Counted from the first letter of the stretch, positions 9,473 through 19,977 are shown. The stretch is 64,000 bases of DNA from Brucellaceae bacterium (GCA_020637775.1 JACKJV010000015.1:6180-70179); one strand, 5' to 3'. Notes: generated from the sequence alone by a model not told the origin. Made by a program: numbers and translations.

Positions 9473-9617
9473 CGCATGTCTCCTATCTGGTTCCACCGCA
9501 GCCTAGCAGGCCGGGATGACCTAACCAGTTCGATATCTGGACTGGATGGGGTGCGGTGCGATTCCCGATGATAGCCACAGATGCCGCCGACGGTCGGCGG
9601 CAGACGTGGAGGATACC

Positions 9618-9896
9618 ATGAAGAAATACGTGATCGAACGGGACATCCCCGGTGCCGGGGACATGACGGATGCCGAAGCCATGGCGGCGGCGCAGAATTC
9701 GAACGCTGCCCTGGCCCAACTCGCCCCGACCGTGCAATGGCAGCAAAGCCACGTCGCCGGCGACAAGATATTCTGCGTCTACCTAGCGGATGACGAGGCC
9801 GCGATCCGGAAACACTCCGAAATCAGCGGCATCCCGATAACCGCAATCCATCCGGTTGATCGCGTTATGGACCCGGCATCCGCCATCGGCCGCTGA
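9618..9896 (+). CDS. DUF4242-type small protein
   Basis: A 92-residue protein starting MKKYVIERDIPGAGDMTDAE, the typical opening of the DUF4242 / SCO4226-like family (small ferredoxin-like fold, some members bind nickel). The start at 9618 follows GTGGAGGATACC. It is the first gene divergent from the frameshifted HxlR regulator and is followed by two short-spaced genes. Cellular role unknown. The metal link is family knowledge, not visible here. Confidence 0.75.
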   Translation: MKKYVIERDIPGAGDMTDAEAMAAAQNSNAALAQLAPTVQWQQSHVAGDKIFCVYLADDEAAIRKHSEISGIPITAIHPVDRVMDPASAIGR

Positions 9897-9944
9897 TCCA
9901 GCGGGCGATCCGCATAACGGTCATCACTACCCAGGAGAAGAACC

Positions 9945-10259
9945 ATGATGATTGCGAGATGGAGCTGCGAAGCGAAGTTCGGGATGAAGGCCGAGGCCCT
10001 CGCGCTTTTGAAGGAATGGCAGGAGCAGATCGGTGCCCAGATCGGGATGGAGGCGACACGGCTGCGCACGGTCACCGGGTCGGTCGGCGCCAAGGAAGCG
10101 CTGATCCAGGACGAGTTCGAAATCGAGGACCTCAAGGAACTCGACGACTTCTTCAGCAAGATCGCCCAGGTGAAGATGCACGCCGATTGGGGCAAGAAGA
10201 TGAGCGAGGTGATCGTCTCGGGCTCGACTCATTGGCAGGTATTCCGGGTTGTGCAGTGA
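9945..10259 (+). CDS. Small dimeric alpha/beta-barrel-like protein of unknown function
   Basis: A 104-residue protein beginning MMIARWSCEAKFGMKAEALALLKEWQ. The alternation of a short strand, a long amphipathic helix, and paired C-terminal strands (GSTHWQVFRVV) suggests a ferredoxin-like dimeric barrel such as the NIPSNAP or antibiotic-monooxygenase-like folds. GAGAAGAACC lies just upstream. It lies between the DUF4242 gene and a flavoprotein gene, probably in one operon. I do not recognise a specific family. Confidence 0.6.
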   Translation: MMIARWSCEAKFGMKAEALALLKEWQEQIGAQIGMEATRLRTVTGSVGAKEALIQDEFEIEDLKELDDFFSKIAQVKMHADWGKKMSEVIVSGSTHWQVFRVVQ

Positions 10260-10404
10260 CCACAGCCTGATACCAATGGCGCGTCCGGCCCGGGTCGATG
10301 ACGCGGTGCCGGATGTGCCCGCGGTCCTGTCTGGCCGCGTGGTCCGGTTGATGATCGTCCCGCCGGTTCACATTTTCACCATCGCGGCGAAACGAGGAGA
10401 TGCC

Positions 10405-11112
10405 ATGGCCCTGGATATCGAGGAGCCCATCGCCACTGAGGAGGACCTTCGCGCCATACTGCCGAGGTGGCCTGGCAATGCCAGCAGGAAGGATCTCGAC
10501 CGGCTGAACGACGTTGCCCGCGCGTTCATCGCTCGGACACCCTATCTCGTGATCTCGAGTGTCGGGGCCGATGGACGCCACGACATTTCGCCGAAGGGTG
10601 ACGCCCGGGGATTTGTGCAAGTCCATGACGACAAGACACTCATCATTCCGGACCGGCTGGGCGACCACCGGCTCGATACGTTCGAGAACCTGATCGCCGA
10701 CCCGCGGCTTGGGCTGTTCTTCCTCATCCCCGACCACACCGAGACATTGCGCATCGCGGGGACCGGGCGGATCGCCCGCGACCAAAGTCTGCGGACGGCT
10801 TTCGCGGTGAACGGCCGGTTGCCGGAGCTGGTATTGGTCGCGACCGTGGAGCAGGTCTTCATGCACTGCTCAAAATCGGTTGTCCGCTCGCAACTGTGGT
10901 CACCCGAGCACTGGCGCGACACCACGGACGCGCCCACTCTGGCGCAATGGTTCAAAGGCGCGGTCGACACGGATCAGACCTTGGACGACGTGCAAGCCGT
11001 CCATGACAATGATCGCCTGACCCGGCTCTATCTAAGAAGTTGTGCGCCCAAGCACCTGATCGCGGACACTGAGCCTAGCACTACTTTGGCAGAAGTTTAC
11101 TGGGATGTCTGA
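10405..11112 (+). CDS. Pyridoxamine 5'-phosphate oxidase-like FMN protein, 3' end altered by an insertion sequence
   Basis: A 235-residue frame starting [20 protein letters not shown] after AACGAGGAG. The flavin-binding split barrel is evident: [31 protein letters not shown] and then [24 protein letters not shown], as in the MSMEG_1061-like subgroup. After about LTRLY (residue 210) the tail no longer resembles the family and runs into IS701-type sequence from about 11032. The original stop is therefore lost and about 25 foreign residues are added. It may remain active because the barrel is intact. It closes the gene set divergent from the second HxlR regulator. Confidence 0.8.
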   Translation: MALDIEEPIATEEDLRAILPRWPGNASRKDLDRLNDVARAFIARTPYLVISSVGADGRHDISPKGDARGFVQVHDDKTLIIPDRLGDHRLDTFENLIADPRLGLFFLIPDHTETLRIAGTGRIARDQSLRTAFAVNGRLPELVLVATVEQVFMHCSKSVVRSQLWSPEHWRDTTDAPTLAQWFKGAVDTDQTLDDVQAVHDNDRLTRLYLRSCAPKHLIADTEPSTTLAEVYWDV

Positions 11113-11560
11113 TGAGGCAACATCCGCAGTGAGGGCAATGCCCCGGCGGTGATCGAGACAGGCGGTCAAGGATGGCCTGGCGCACTGCCGGCAAGGTGGG
11201 TTGGGGAGGCGGACCGATGATACTTTTTTTCGCCCCGCCTGAGCGATCCTTCGTGACTGCAGGAAGGCGTAGGCCATCATCGACATCAAGGCATGGCGGT
11301 GCAGTCCGGTCCAGGATCGTCCTTCGAAGTGATCGAGGCCCAGTTCTTCCTTGAGTTGCTGATGCGCTTGTTCGCAGACCCAGCGCGCCTTGATCGCGCC
11401 GGCGAGAGCCTTGATCGGGGTGTCGCCGGGCAGATTGGAGAGATAGTATTTACGCTCGCTATTCGAGCGATGCTCTCCCACCAGCGAGGCTTCATCGCGC
11501 GGCATGTGCTGGGCCCCGGCAGAGCCAATCCGTTGAGGCGCACCATCGGCAAAACGTCGC
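11032..11560 (-). pseudogene. IS701-family transposase remnant (C-terminal part)
   Basis: The minus strand encodes an IS4/IS701-like DDE transposase C-terminus: [40 protein letters not shown], then [17 protein letters not shown]. At a run of seven A (coding strand) the natural continuation ([20 protein letters not shown]) moves to another frame and ends at 11081-11083. The N-terminal half of the transposase is missing. The exact right boundary, somewhere between 11560 and 11720, is unclear. It truncates or extends the flavoprotein gene on its left. Confidence 0.8.
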
Positions 11561-11727
11561 CAGCTTCACCACGTCCTGGGACACCATCTCCATTTGGGAT
11601 GAAACAACCACCTTGGCCTGCTGCCGTTAGGCTAATCCGGAAGTTCCTCACGTCAAGCAGTTCGTGTTCAATCATGCGTCGCCCCAATACGCCGCACGTG
11701 CAAATCGCCACAGAATTCGATGCTAGT

Positions 11728-12603
11728 TTACAAAGGTATCATGTCCACCGACTGGCTGCTGCGCTGACTGCCCGAAAGCCGGAAATTGCCTATAACTGGT
11801 GCGACATCGAAATAGTCGCGGCCATAGGCGACTATAACGTGATCTTCGCCTGCCTCCATGTTGTTGGTCGGATCGAATTCCACCCATCCGATTTGCAAGC
11901 CGCACCAGACCCTGACCCAGGCATGCATGGCATCTGCGCCTTCCAGGCGTTCGGTACCTTCAGGTGGAATGGTGCGGAGGAAACCTGAAATATAGCCGGC
12001 CGGGATGCCCAATGCCCTCAGTGCCGCGATCATGATGTGGGTGAAATCCTGACAGACCCCATGCCGCGCCTTAAAGGCTTCAGCGAGAGGTGTGTCCACG
12101 AAAGTCGCTCCCGGATCGAATTTCATCCATTCGTGCAAACCACTGCAAATCCGCCATGCAGTAGAGCGCACCGAAGCAGTATCTTCGCAGAATGCGAGCG
12201 CCCATTCTGTCACCGCAGTATCTGGTTTTACGAGTGTTGAAGATGCAAGAAAGTGATGCGGGCTGTCGTGTGCTACGGAGTTTAATTCATGCAACTCGTC
12301 TTTGAGCTGCGAGAGCACTGGTGAATTGTCCGCCTTTACAGTAGCTGGAAAGCGCTCGACACGCGCGCGCATGTGAAAGTTTTCCATCTCCATAGGATCA
12401 TCAAAGCGAAGCGCGATCGTTGCATTGCCGAAAAAATCTGTCCGGTCGATGCGCTCTGCTGGTGTTGGCTCGCAATCGAGATTGGACAGCACGACGCGCT
12501 GGACGCCATCAATCGTACGCGGCACCATGCGCAGCAGATGACGTCCGCCATTTGCTGCGGTTTCGTATTGGTATCCGATGGTCAGCTTGATGTCGTAAAG
12601 CAT
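11728..12603 (-). CDS. Transglutaminase-like cysteine protease-fold protein
   Basis: A 291-residue protein. An N-terminal beta domain (about residues 1-105, MLYDIKLTIGYQYETAANGG) precedes a transglutaminase core with the Cys in HGVCQDFTHIM (about 178), His in DAMHAWVRVW (about 226) and Asp in VEFDPTN (about 243). These give the Cys-His-Asp triad. It is last of a three-gene operon; its TTG/ATG start region overlaps the stop of the ATP-grasp gene. I chose ATG at 12601-12603. Families of this operon are thought to form or cleave amide bonds in peptides. The substrate is unknown. Confidence 0.88.
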   Translation of the reverse strand: MLYDIKLTIGYQYETAANGGRHLLRMVPRTIDGVQRVVLSNLDCEPTPAERIDRTDFFGNATIALRFDDPMEMENFHMRARVERFPATVKADNSPVLSQLKDELHELNSVAHDSPHHFLASSTLVKPDTAVTEWALAFCEDTASVRSTAWRICSGLHEWMKFDPGATFVDTPLAEAFKARHGVCQDFTHIMIAALRALGIPAGYISGFLRTIPPEGTERLEGADAMHAWVRVWCGLQIGWVEFDPTNNMEAGEDHVIVAYGRDYFDVAPVIGNFRLSGSQRSSQSVDMIPL

Positions 12604-12605
12604 AG

Positions 12606-15002
12606 TCAACGCAGGTAGGTTTGCGAAATAAGTTCGTTCAGCTCTCCGGTCTCGGTGCCCAAATCCAGAATCCGTTCCAGGGATATGTCTTCTGCGGTGA
12701 CTGTGGAGAGCGACGTGACGAGTTCGGTCGTGCGGACCTGAAACTCTGTCATACGGCGGCTGTCGAGATGCGGCAAGTATGATGCGTGCTCGTGCAACGC
12801 CCGGAACTGGTAATGCACGGAACGCGGATTCATCTCGTCCAATAGGAGCAGGTCGACCACAGTGTCGCGGTCTGTCGACACCGTGTAGCGGCGGCGATGT
12901 GTCATAACCGAGTCTCCGACCTCGATTGCCAATTCGAGCGAACCAATTGGCGCGTCATCCTGAGTGCAATCGCCCAGCAATCTCAGCATAGCAAGCGCTC
13001 GCTCGATTGCCCTGCCAATGGAAAGAAAACGCCAGCCGAGAAAGTGGTACATGTTCTCGTGAACAAGACCTGTGAAGCCCGAAATCTTGCGCAACAACAC
13101 ACTGTAGGCCCGGCCAGCATCGTCTCCTGCAGTGACCCGTGTCTGAAACTCCCGAGCCGTGTGCATCAGGTCGACCAATGCATTCCAGCCATCTATCGAA
13201 AAGCGGTCGCGCACGTTGCCCGCGCTTTTCAACGTCGCTTCAAGATCGGCGATCAAGCCCGCAGGGATGGGCTCTTCCGGTTCAACGCCGATGAATTCAA
13301 GCTGGCTGGCTATGCTGCTGGCCAACGGATAGTCCTCTGAACCGGTCTCTGCAATACGGAGGTGATAGGCCCGCAGCAGGCGTATCTGGTCTTCTGCCCG
13401 CTCGACGTAACGACCAAGCCAGAGAAGATTGTCGGCAGCGGTCGAAGGCAAGGCGCCGAGTTCGGAACGCCGGTAACCGGTTTCCGATCTTGTCAACAGT
13501 GTATCCTGTTGCTCGACCTGATCGGAAACGACCCAGACATCACAGACAGAGCCGCCACGCTGCATTGCTATGTCTGTGCTAACTCCAGACCCGCCGATAC
13601 GCGCAAACCCGCCCGGCATGACACTCCATCCATCTGGCGTGCGCACCATGAAAACCCGCAGGCTCATCGGGCGGGCGACCAGCTTGCCTTCAATCAGTGC
13701 AGGCGTGGTAGAAAGCGACAGGATTTCCTGTGCCGCCAGACCTGCGCCATTCTGGCGTATCCAATCCGGGTTCACTGGGGAGCCATCTACTGTCTTTCCT
13801 GCGATGACAACGCTGTCACCATGATCGAACGGCAAGCGCGTGGACATCGCATCGTCGATCGTCATGCGCTCGTGGTTTCCAATTACATATTCACGCGCTT
13901 CGTCAGTGCCGCTCCACCAAGTTGCAATGTTCGGCATGGCTAGCTGATTGCCGGTCAAAAACTCTGCTATGCGTGGCGTGAATGCCATCATTGCCCGGCT
14001 TTCCAGAACGCCCGTCCCCGGCGCGTTTATCAGGGTGACTGACTTTGCTCGTAACGCCTCCAGCAGGCCCGGCGTGCCGATGAAGGAATTCGCTTGCAGT
14101 TCGAGAGGATCGAGCCATTCTGAATCCAACCGGCGCCACAGCACATCGACGGGCATCAGACCGCTCACCGTACGCATAAGCAGCTGGCCATCTCTAACTG
14201 TCAAATCGCTGCCCTGCAGCAGCGGAAGACCAAGGTACCGCGCAACATAGGCGTGTTCGAAATAGGTGTCGTTCAGCGGACCCGGTGTCAGAATGCCGAC
14301 ACGTGCATCACCACCGCACAAGTTTTGCATGGCGTCGCGGAATTGACGGAAGAATCCCGCTAGTCGCATAACATTGGTCTCGTTCATGAATTGCGAGAAG
14401 CCGCGGCTGGTAGCCATGCGGGTTTCAAGAGCGAACCCGGCGCCTGAGGGCGCCTGCGTACGATCACCAAGAACCCACCATTTGCCATCCGGCCCTCGAC
14501 CGATATCGAAGGCGATGTGATGGAGAAAATATCCGCCACGCGGCTCGATACCGACTGCCGGGCGCAACCATTCCGGATTGGCAGTCAGGATTTCTGCTGG
14601 CAGGTACCCCTCATCGACCAGGTGGTTTGGTCCGTAGATATCCGCCATCATCTGCTCAAGCAGATCGGCCCGCGCATATAGTGCCGTAGCAATCCAGTCC
14701 CATTCCGTTTTCTCGATCAAGAGCGGTATATGGCTGAGCGGCCATTCCTTCTCGACCGATGTCTTGCGGTCATAGTGCCGGAAATAGACCCCGCCATCCT
14801 TGAGATATTGGTTCGCACGTGCGAGCGCGAGATCGAGACTTTCCTTATCCAGCGATGCAAGATGGCGGAGCAAGGACGTCCAGACCGGACGCACATTTCC
14901 GTTCGCATCCAGTAGCTCATCCGCTATGCCCGGCAAAAGCCGGTAGTTTCCCAGGAGATGTGCAAGATCCAGATCGGACAAGGCTTCGCTTGCCTGCATC
15001 AT
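12606..15002 (-). CDS. Circularly permuted ATP-grasp protein fused to alpha-E domain
   Basis: A 798-residue fusion. The N-terminal 470 or so residues form a circularly permuted ATP-grasp (CP_ATPgrasp) domain, with ANQYLKDGGVYFRHYD early and PGTGVLESRAMMAF and PLSLRVFM-like segments later. The C-terminal part (about 490-798) is an alpha-E (DUF403) helical domain, starting ADNLLWLGRYVERAED. Such enzymes are predicted to be amide-forming ligases using ATP. The start overlaps the stop of the upstream transglutaminase/DUF2126 gene as TGATG. In many genomes the two domains are separate neighbouring genes; here they are fused. Confidence 0.9.
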   Translation of the reverse strand: MMQASEALSDLDLAHLLGNYRLLPGIADELLDANGNVRPVWTSLLRHLASLDKESLDLALARANQYLKDGGVYFRHYDRKTSVEKEWPLSHIPLLIEKTEWDWIATALYARADLLEQMMADIYGPNHLVDEGYLPAEILTANPEWLRPAVGIEPRGGYFLHHIAFDIGRGPDGKWWVLGDRTQAPSGAGFALETRMATSRGFSQFMNETNVMRLAGFFRQFRDAMQNLCGGDARVGILTPGPLNDTYFEHAYVARYLGLPLLQGSDLTVRDGQLLMRTVSGLMPVDVLWRRLDSEWLDPLELQANSFIGTPGLLEALRAKSVTLINAPGTGVLESRAMMAFTPRIAEFLTGNQLAMPNIATWWSGTDEAREYVIGNHERMTIDDAMSTRLPFDHGDSVVIAGKTVDGSPVNPDWIRQNGAGLAAQEILSLSTTPALIEGKLVARPMSLRVFMVRTPDGWSVMPGGFARIGGSGVSTDIAMQRGGSVCDVWVVSDQVEQQDTLLTRSETGYRRSELGALPSTAADNLLWLGRYVERAEDQIRLLRAYHLRIAETGSEDYPLASSIASQLEFIGVEPEEPIPAGLIADLEATLKSAGNVRDRFSIDGWNALVDLMHTAREFQTRVTAGDDAGRAYSVLLRKISGFTGLVHENMYHFLGWRFLSIGRAIERALAMLRLLGDCTQDDAPIGSLELAIEVGDSVMTHRRRYTVSTDRDTVVDLLLLDEMNPRSVHYQFRALHEHASYLPHLDSRRMTEFQVRTTELVTSLSTVTAEDISLERILDLGTETGELNELISQTYLR

Positions 15003-18000
15003 CAAATGCCCGCCATGCGCCGCAGATCAAGGGTCAACGGAAACTCCGGATGCATGCGCTCGCTTGTGGGCATGTCGGCATCCGGCGTGTGGCCGGAATG
15101 CTCAAAACGGGCGAGACGCCTAGCCTCTGCCTCGTTAGCATTGACCGGAAAAGTCTCATAATTGCGGCCACCGGGGTGCGCGACGTGATAAACACAACCG
15201 CCAATCACGTGCTTCGTCCAGCTATCGAAAATGTCGAAGGTCAGCGGTGCCTGAACGGGAATGACCGGGTGCAATGCCATGGCAGGCTGCCATGCCTTGT
15301 ATCGAACGCCACCGACTGAAACCGAATTCGTGCCAGTTTTCGTTAGCGGTACGGTGCGGTTGTTGCAGGTCACGACATACCGCTCAGTATCAGCAGCTGT
15401 CAGCTTTACCTGCAATCGTTCGGTCGAACTGTCAGTGTAGCGTGCCGTACCGCCGATAGCCCCCGTTTCGCCCAGCACGTGCCAAGGTTCCAAAGCCTGG
15501 TGCAGTTCAAGGTGGACACCCTCATAGTCAACTTCGCCGCAGAAGGGAAAGCGAAACTCCGCCTGCGCCTCGTACCATTCCGGCCGCATGGCGAAACCAT
15601 GCGTCTTGAGATCGTCGAGAACGTCCATGAAGTCTTCCCAGACGTAATGCGGCAGCATGAACCGGTCGAGCAGCGTGGTGCCCCAGCGCGTAAAGTTACC
15701 GGTTGCAGGCGACTTCCAGAAGCGGGCTATCAACGCGCGGAGCATCAATTGCTGGGCAAGGCTCATCAGCGGATCGGGCGGCATTTCGAAACCGCGAAAC
15801 TCGACAAGGCCAAGACGCCCGGTTGGTCCATCCGGAGAATAAAGCTTGTCGATACAAATCTCGGAGCGGTGCGTGTTGCCAGTCACGTCGGTCAGAAGGT
15901 TTCGCAGCAGCCTGTCGGTTAGCCAGGGCAGCGGAGGTTCGCCCTCGGAGGGGTGCGGAATTTGTGCCAACGCGATTTCGAGTTCGTAAAGACTGTCATG
16001 ACGCGCTTCGTCGATACGCGGCGCCTGACTGGTCGGGCCGATGAACAGGCCGGAGAAAAGATAGGAAAGGCTAGGATGACGCTGCCAGTGCAGGATAAGC
16101 GAGCGCAGTAGATCGGGCCGGCGCAGAAAGGGCGAATCCATCGGCGTGGCACCGCCGACCACGACATGGTTGCCACCGCCGGTACCGGTGTGCCTGCCAT
16201 CGATCATGAACTTGTCTGCGCCGAGCCGCGACTGGCGTGCTTCTTCATACACGCCCTCTGTGATCGAGACGCATTCCTGCCAACTCGAAGCTGGATGGAT
16301 ATTCACCTCGATCACGCCCGGATCAGGTGCGACACGGATAACGTTCATGCGAGGGTCATGCGGCGGCGCATAACCTTCAATATGAACGCGCAGTTTCTCT
16401 TTCTCTGCAGCGTGCTCAACGGCGGCAAGCAGTTCCAGATAGTCTTCGACCCGCTCAACCGGCGGAATGAAAACGCAAAGGCGACCATCGCGTGGCTCCA
16501 CGGCAATGGCCGTTCGTACCTGATCGTTGACGTTGCCCAATTCCTGCTCGATGACATTCTGTACATCGCCACCTGGCGTGAAACTCGCGCGTTCCTGTGG
16601 ATGCGGCTTGTCATCCGATGCGGATTCTTCCTTGCCTTCCTCTATCTCGGTATCCGGGAGTTCGCCCTTCTCTTCCGTTGGATCGGCGATGTTCACGTAA
16701 GGGTATTGCGACGGCGGAATATAGGGTAACGATCCCAATGGAAGGCGGTAACCGACCGGGCTGTCTCCCGGCACCAGAAAGACATGGCCTCGCTTTGGTT
16801 TCCAGTGCTCGGAGCGCCAGCGCCTGCTTTCGACGGATTTCGACTGCCAGCGCTGAACCGGCAAGACATAGCCCGAAGGCGTTGTTAGGCCGCGTTCGAA
16901 CACCTTCGCGATGCGATGTCGCTCTTCGCGATCTTTCAGTTTCGAGTTTGCGGGTGTCACGTTTTCCGGCAGGTTTGCTTCCTTGAGAATCCACTCCGCA
17001 GGATCTTCGAATGCCGGAACCACGTTTTGCGTATTGACCGCGAGCGTTTCTGCAATAGTCGTTAGAAGCCGCGCGGCATCGGCGGCGTCGACCTTTCCAT
17101 CTTCGTGCTCACCGGCAATCAAGGAGGCATTCTTCCAGACCGGTTTACCGTCGCGGCGCCAGAACAGAGAGAAGGTCCAGCGCGGCAGGGTTTCGCCGGG
17201 ATACCATTTCCCCTGGCCGTAATGCAGCAAACCACCCGGCGCGAAACGTCCGCGCAGGCGACGGATCAGCGTATCGGCAAGACCGCGCTTCTGCGGACCG
17301 ACTGCTGCAGTGTTCCATTCTTCGGATTCGAAATCGTCGATCGAGACGAAGGTCGGCTCGCCACCCATGGTTAGGCGCACATCGCCCTCTTCCAACGCCT
17401 TGTCAATCTTGTCGCCAAGTGCATCGAGTGCCTTCCAGGAATCTTCAGGGAATGGTTTGGTGATGCGGGGATGCTCTGAGACCCGCGTTACATGCATGTC
17501 GAAGGAGAATTCGACCTGCGGCGCTCCGGCCGAGGAGTAGCCGCCCGATATGGGTGCAGCATTGGCAAAATGTGGCGTGGCAGCAAGAGGTATGTGGCTT
17601 TCGCCGGTCAGCAGGCCGGATGTCGGATCAAGACCAATCCAGCCTGCACCCGGCAGGTAGACTTCCGCCCAGGCGTGCAGATCGGTGAAATCGTGGTCCG
17701 TGCCCGGCGGACCATCGAGCGCAACCAGATCCGGTTTCAGTTGTATGAGATAACCGGACACAAAACGCGTAGCGAAGCCAAGGTTTCTTAGTACCTCGAC
17801 CAGGAGCCACGACGAGTCACGGCAGGAGCCTGAACCTTTTTCCAGCGTTTCTTCAGGTGTCTGGACTCCCGGCTCCATGCGAATGAGATACTCGACCTTC
17901 TCCGAAATCCTCCGATTGAGATCGACGATGAAATCGACCGTTCCCTTCGGTGAGCGATCAATGGTTTCCAAAAGCGCAGAAAGCTGTGGCGTCAACGATG

Positions 18001-18361
18001 CAGGAGTTCGATAGATCGAGAGATCCTGCAGCATTTCATCCGAATATGCGAAAGGCCATTCCTGCGCGGCTTCCTCGACAAAGAAATCGAAAGGATTGTA
18101 GACCGTCATGTCGGCAACAAGGTCGACTTCGATCTTCAGTTCCGTGACGGGATCGGGAAAGACGAAGCGGGCAAGCCAGTTTCCGTACGGGTCTTGCTGG
18201 TGATTGACGAAATATCCAGAGGGCGAGATCTTGAGCGAATGCGAAATGACCCTGGTCCGGCCATGCGGTGCCGGTCTCAGCCGGATGATCTGCGGCTGAA
18301 GCGTGACCGGACGGTCATATTTGTAGTGGGTAAGATGATAAAGCTGAGCCTTGATGGACAT
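15002..18361 (-). CDS. Transglutaminase-like protein with DUF2126 C-terminal region
   Basis: A 1119-residue protein. An N-terminal beta domain ([18 protein letters not shown]) is followed by a transglutaminase core with Cys in [17 protein letters not shown] (about residue 179), His in [12 protein letters not shown] (about 229) and Asp in GLDPTSG (about 243). The long C-terminal part (about 300-1119) is DUF2126, including [19 protein letters not shown] and [14 protein letters not shown] segments reminiscent of a glutamine synthetase-like or COOH-NH2 ligase fold. It is first in the three-gene operon. AAGGGAAG lies upstream of the ATG at 18359-18361. Confidence 0.9.
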   Translation of the reverse strand: MSIKAQLYHLTHYKYDRPVTLQPQIIRLRPAPHGRTRVISHSLKISPSGYFVNHQQDPYGNWLARFVFPDPVTELKIEVDLVADMTVYNPFDFFVEEAAQEWPFAYSDEMLQDLSIYRTPASLTPQLSALLETIDRSPKGTVDFIVDLNRRISEKVEYLIRMEPGVQTPEETLEKGSGSCRDSSWLLVEVLRNLGFATRFVSGYLIQLKPDLVALDGPPGTDHDFTDLHAWAEVYLPGAGWIGLDPTSGLLTGESHIPLAATPHFANAAPISGGYSSAGAPQVEFSFDMHVTRVSEHPRITKPFPEDSWKALDALGDKIDKALEEGDVRLTMGGEPTFVSIDDFESEEWNTAAVGPQKRGLADTLIRRLRGRFAPGGLLHYGQGKWYPGETLPRWTFSLFWRRDGKPVWKNASLIAGEHEDGKVDAADAARLLTTIAETLAVNTQNVVPAFEDPAEWILKEANLPENVTPANSKLKDREERHRIAKVFERGLTTPSGYVLPVQRWQSKSVESRRWRSEHWKPKRGHVFLVPGDSPVGYRLPLGSLPYIPPSQYPYVNIADPTEEKGELPDTEIEEGKEESASDDKPHPQERASFTPGGDVQNVIEQELGNVNDQVRTAIAVEPRDGRLCVFIPPVERVEDYLELLAAVEHAAEKEKLRVHIEGYAPPHDPRMNVIRVAPDPGVIEVNIHPASSWQECVSITEGVYEEARQSRLGADKFMIDGRHTGTGGGNHVVVGGATPMDSPFLRRPDLLRSLILHWQRHPSLSYLFSGLFIGPTSQAPRIDEARHDSLYELEIALAQIPHPSEGEPPLPWLTDRLLRNLLTDVTGNTHRSEICIDKLYSPDGPTGRLGLVEFRGFEMPPDPLMSLAQQLMLRALIARFWKSPATGNFTRWGTTLLDRFMLPHYVWEDFMDVLDDLKTHGFAMRPEWYEAQAEFRFPFCGEVDYEGVHLELHQALEPWHVLGETGAIGGTARYTDSSTERLQVKLTAADTERYVVTCNNRTVPLTKTGTNSVSVGGVRYKAWQPAMALHPVIPVQAPLTFDIFDSWTKHVIGGCVYHVAHPGGRNYETFPVNANEAEARRLARFEHSGHTPDADMPTSERMHPEFPLTLDLRRMAGI

Positions 18362-18635
18362 GGGTTGATGCGCTTCCCTTCAAAGTACAAGCTATCCATC
18401 TTTGCTCGCACGGCACAATCCCTGATCGTCGATTTATCTTTCAACTCGCTTGGACAATGTCCGATTGGCAGTTCGCCTGTTAACTCTCACTCGACGAACT
18501 CAGCAAACGAACCATCTTTCCCGCGGCTGTCAGCGATCCAGTAGAAGCGCCGCTGACGAACTCCGAAGGAAACAGCCCTTCGCAGCCTTTCGATGTGCCA
18601 AAATAAGCCGAAAGTCACCTTTCGACCCTGTTGGC

Positions 18636-18663
18636 CGTTCGTTTGCACCGCAGCAAACGAACG
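18636..18663. repeat. Perfect 11-base inverted repeat
   Basis: CGTTCGTTTGC and GCAAACGAACG are separated by six bases. The same GCAAACGAAC word recurs singly at 18503-18512 and 46671-46680. It lies in the gene-poor stretch upstream of the transglutaminase operon. No T-run follows, so it is not a simple terminator. It may be a protein-binding site or part of a dispersed intergenic repeat. Confidence 0.7.
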
Positions 18664-18708
18664 CTTCCCGCCCTAATTGGACCTTTGATCTTTTCTATTG
18701 AATGGCGG

Positions 18709-18933
18709 TTATCGGGGAGTTTGATCTAGCTCACGAACGTCCGAAATAAGGGCGCAAAGCGGTCGTCCACCCCTTGTCTGATTTAAGACACGGAGGCCCG
18801 TCAGCGTGACTTTTCTGCCCACTCGATCTGGGTTCAGCACGCGCGCGAGTGTCACCTTCTGCCAGTAGCTGCCATCGAGGATAGCTTCAACGATGTCGGG
18901 TGCAAGCAGCGTGAAGCGCATCAAGTGAGTCAT
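18709..18933 (-). pseudogene. Recombinase-linked helix-turn-helix protein, degenerate copy 2
   Basis: A fragment reading MTHLMRFTLLAPDIVEAILDG, then KVTLARVLNPDRVGRK. It matches the core of the intact copy at 19978-20367 and the fragment at 8444-8722. The N-terminal helix-turn-helix is gone and the C-terminal tail runs into unrelated sequence. It marks a second scar of a recombinase-type element. The rest of the 18362-19097 stretch holds no gene I can support. Confidence 0.65.
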
Positions 18934-19097
18934 GTGGGCGGAAAGTGCAGGCCCAGCGCCTTGTCCGGCTTTCCATTGGACTTGCTCGCCTCTGCGGCGC
19001 GCGTGGCCGGTGTATCTCCTTTCGACCGCGGCGCCTCGTGCCGGCATTGACGACAGGGCCATGATTCCACACGATCCGTTCAATGGAGAGACCCTGC

Positions 19098-19943
19098 TTG
19101 TTTTCGTTCAATGAATTTCTGTCAAAACTAGGTTTCGACCTTAAGCGCACGCGACTCGTGCGACATGACAACCGCAGTATGGCAGCATGGCGAAGCGGTG
19201 GTTTCCAGAAATTCGGATGCTTCGCGAGTTTCCAGAAGCGCAGCCCCTCACCGTATTCCGAAGCCCAATTGGCCTGTCACTTCATCCCCGGACCGGTTCT
19301 GGCTGATGGCGATGCAACGGCACTATTCCTTGGCATCACCAGGATCAATGACCGATGGGATTGGGACGGTTTGCGTCTGCCGGTATTGCAGGACCCAGAG
19401 ATCATCGAAACGGAGCGCGAACGGGACGACCTGCATGCGTTCGACCTGGAATGGTTGCAGGCTGGCCAGGAATATTCCGAGCGCATCCTCATCCGATGGG
19501 GACTGCCATCATCGGCCCGTGCCTGGTCGCAGTGGGCTGGCAGGCAAACCAAGGAAATCCTCGAACTCAGGCTTGATCGCCGTGAGCCACCCTTTCCTGG
19601 GTTTTCGCGTTTCATGAGCGCTATCGTGGATGTGCCCCTGCTTCCGCAGGCATGGAAATCCGCACTCTCGTCCGTGCGCAGCGTATACCTTCTCGTTTCG
19701 GAAAATGGCGAGCAATACGTGGGTTCGGCAACAGGACAGGACGGCTTGCTCGGGCGTTGGCTGATCTACGCTGCCAATGGCCATGGTGGAAACGTCATGC
19801 TGCGCCAGCGCGGACACCGTGATTACACGGTTTCCATCCTTGAGGTCGCCTCACCCGATATGTCCCGCGATGACATCCTTGCCCGCGAAACGCTATGGAA
19901 GGAGAAACTTAGGGCCCGGGCGCACGGGTTGAACCAGAACTGA
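19098..19943 (+). CDS. GIY-YIG nuclease family protein
   Basis: A 281-residue protein. The C-terminal third (about residues 195-281) carries a GIY-YIG-like core: SVYLLVSENGEQYVGSATG, then GLLGRWLIYAANGHGGN and a Glu in DDILARETLWKEKL, consistent with the nuclease strand-strand-helix layout. The N-terminal two thirds have no motif I recognise. I prefer the TTG at 19098 because GGAGAG lies 7 bases upstream; an ATG at 19083 has no ribosome site. It lies at the edge of the serine-recombinase element and may be its accessory nuclease or a defence gene. DNA cleavage is inferred only. Confidence 0.75.
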   Translation: MFSFNEFLSKLGFDLKRTRLVRHDNRSMAAWRSGGFQKFGCFASFQKRSPSPYSEAQLACHFIPGPVLADGDATALFLGITRINDRWDWDGLRLPVLQDPEIIETERERDDLHAFDLEWLQAGQEYSERILIRWGLPSSARAWSQWAGRQTKEILELRLDRREPPFPGFSRFMSAIVDVPLLPQAWKSALSSVRSVYLLVSENGEQYVGSATGQDGLLGRWLIYAANGHGGNVMLRQRGHRDYTVSILEVASPDMSRDDILARETLWKEKLRARAHGLNQN

Positions 19944-19977
19944 GCAGAAAACCGAGGCGGATCGGCGGATAGACGGC

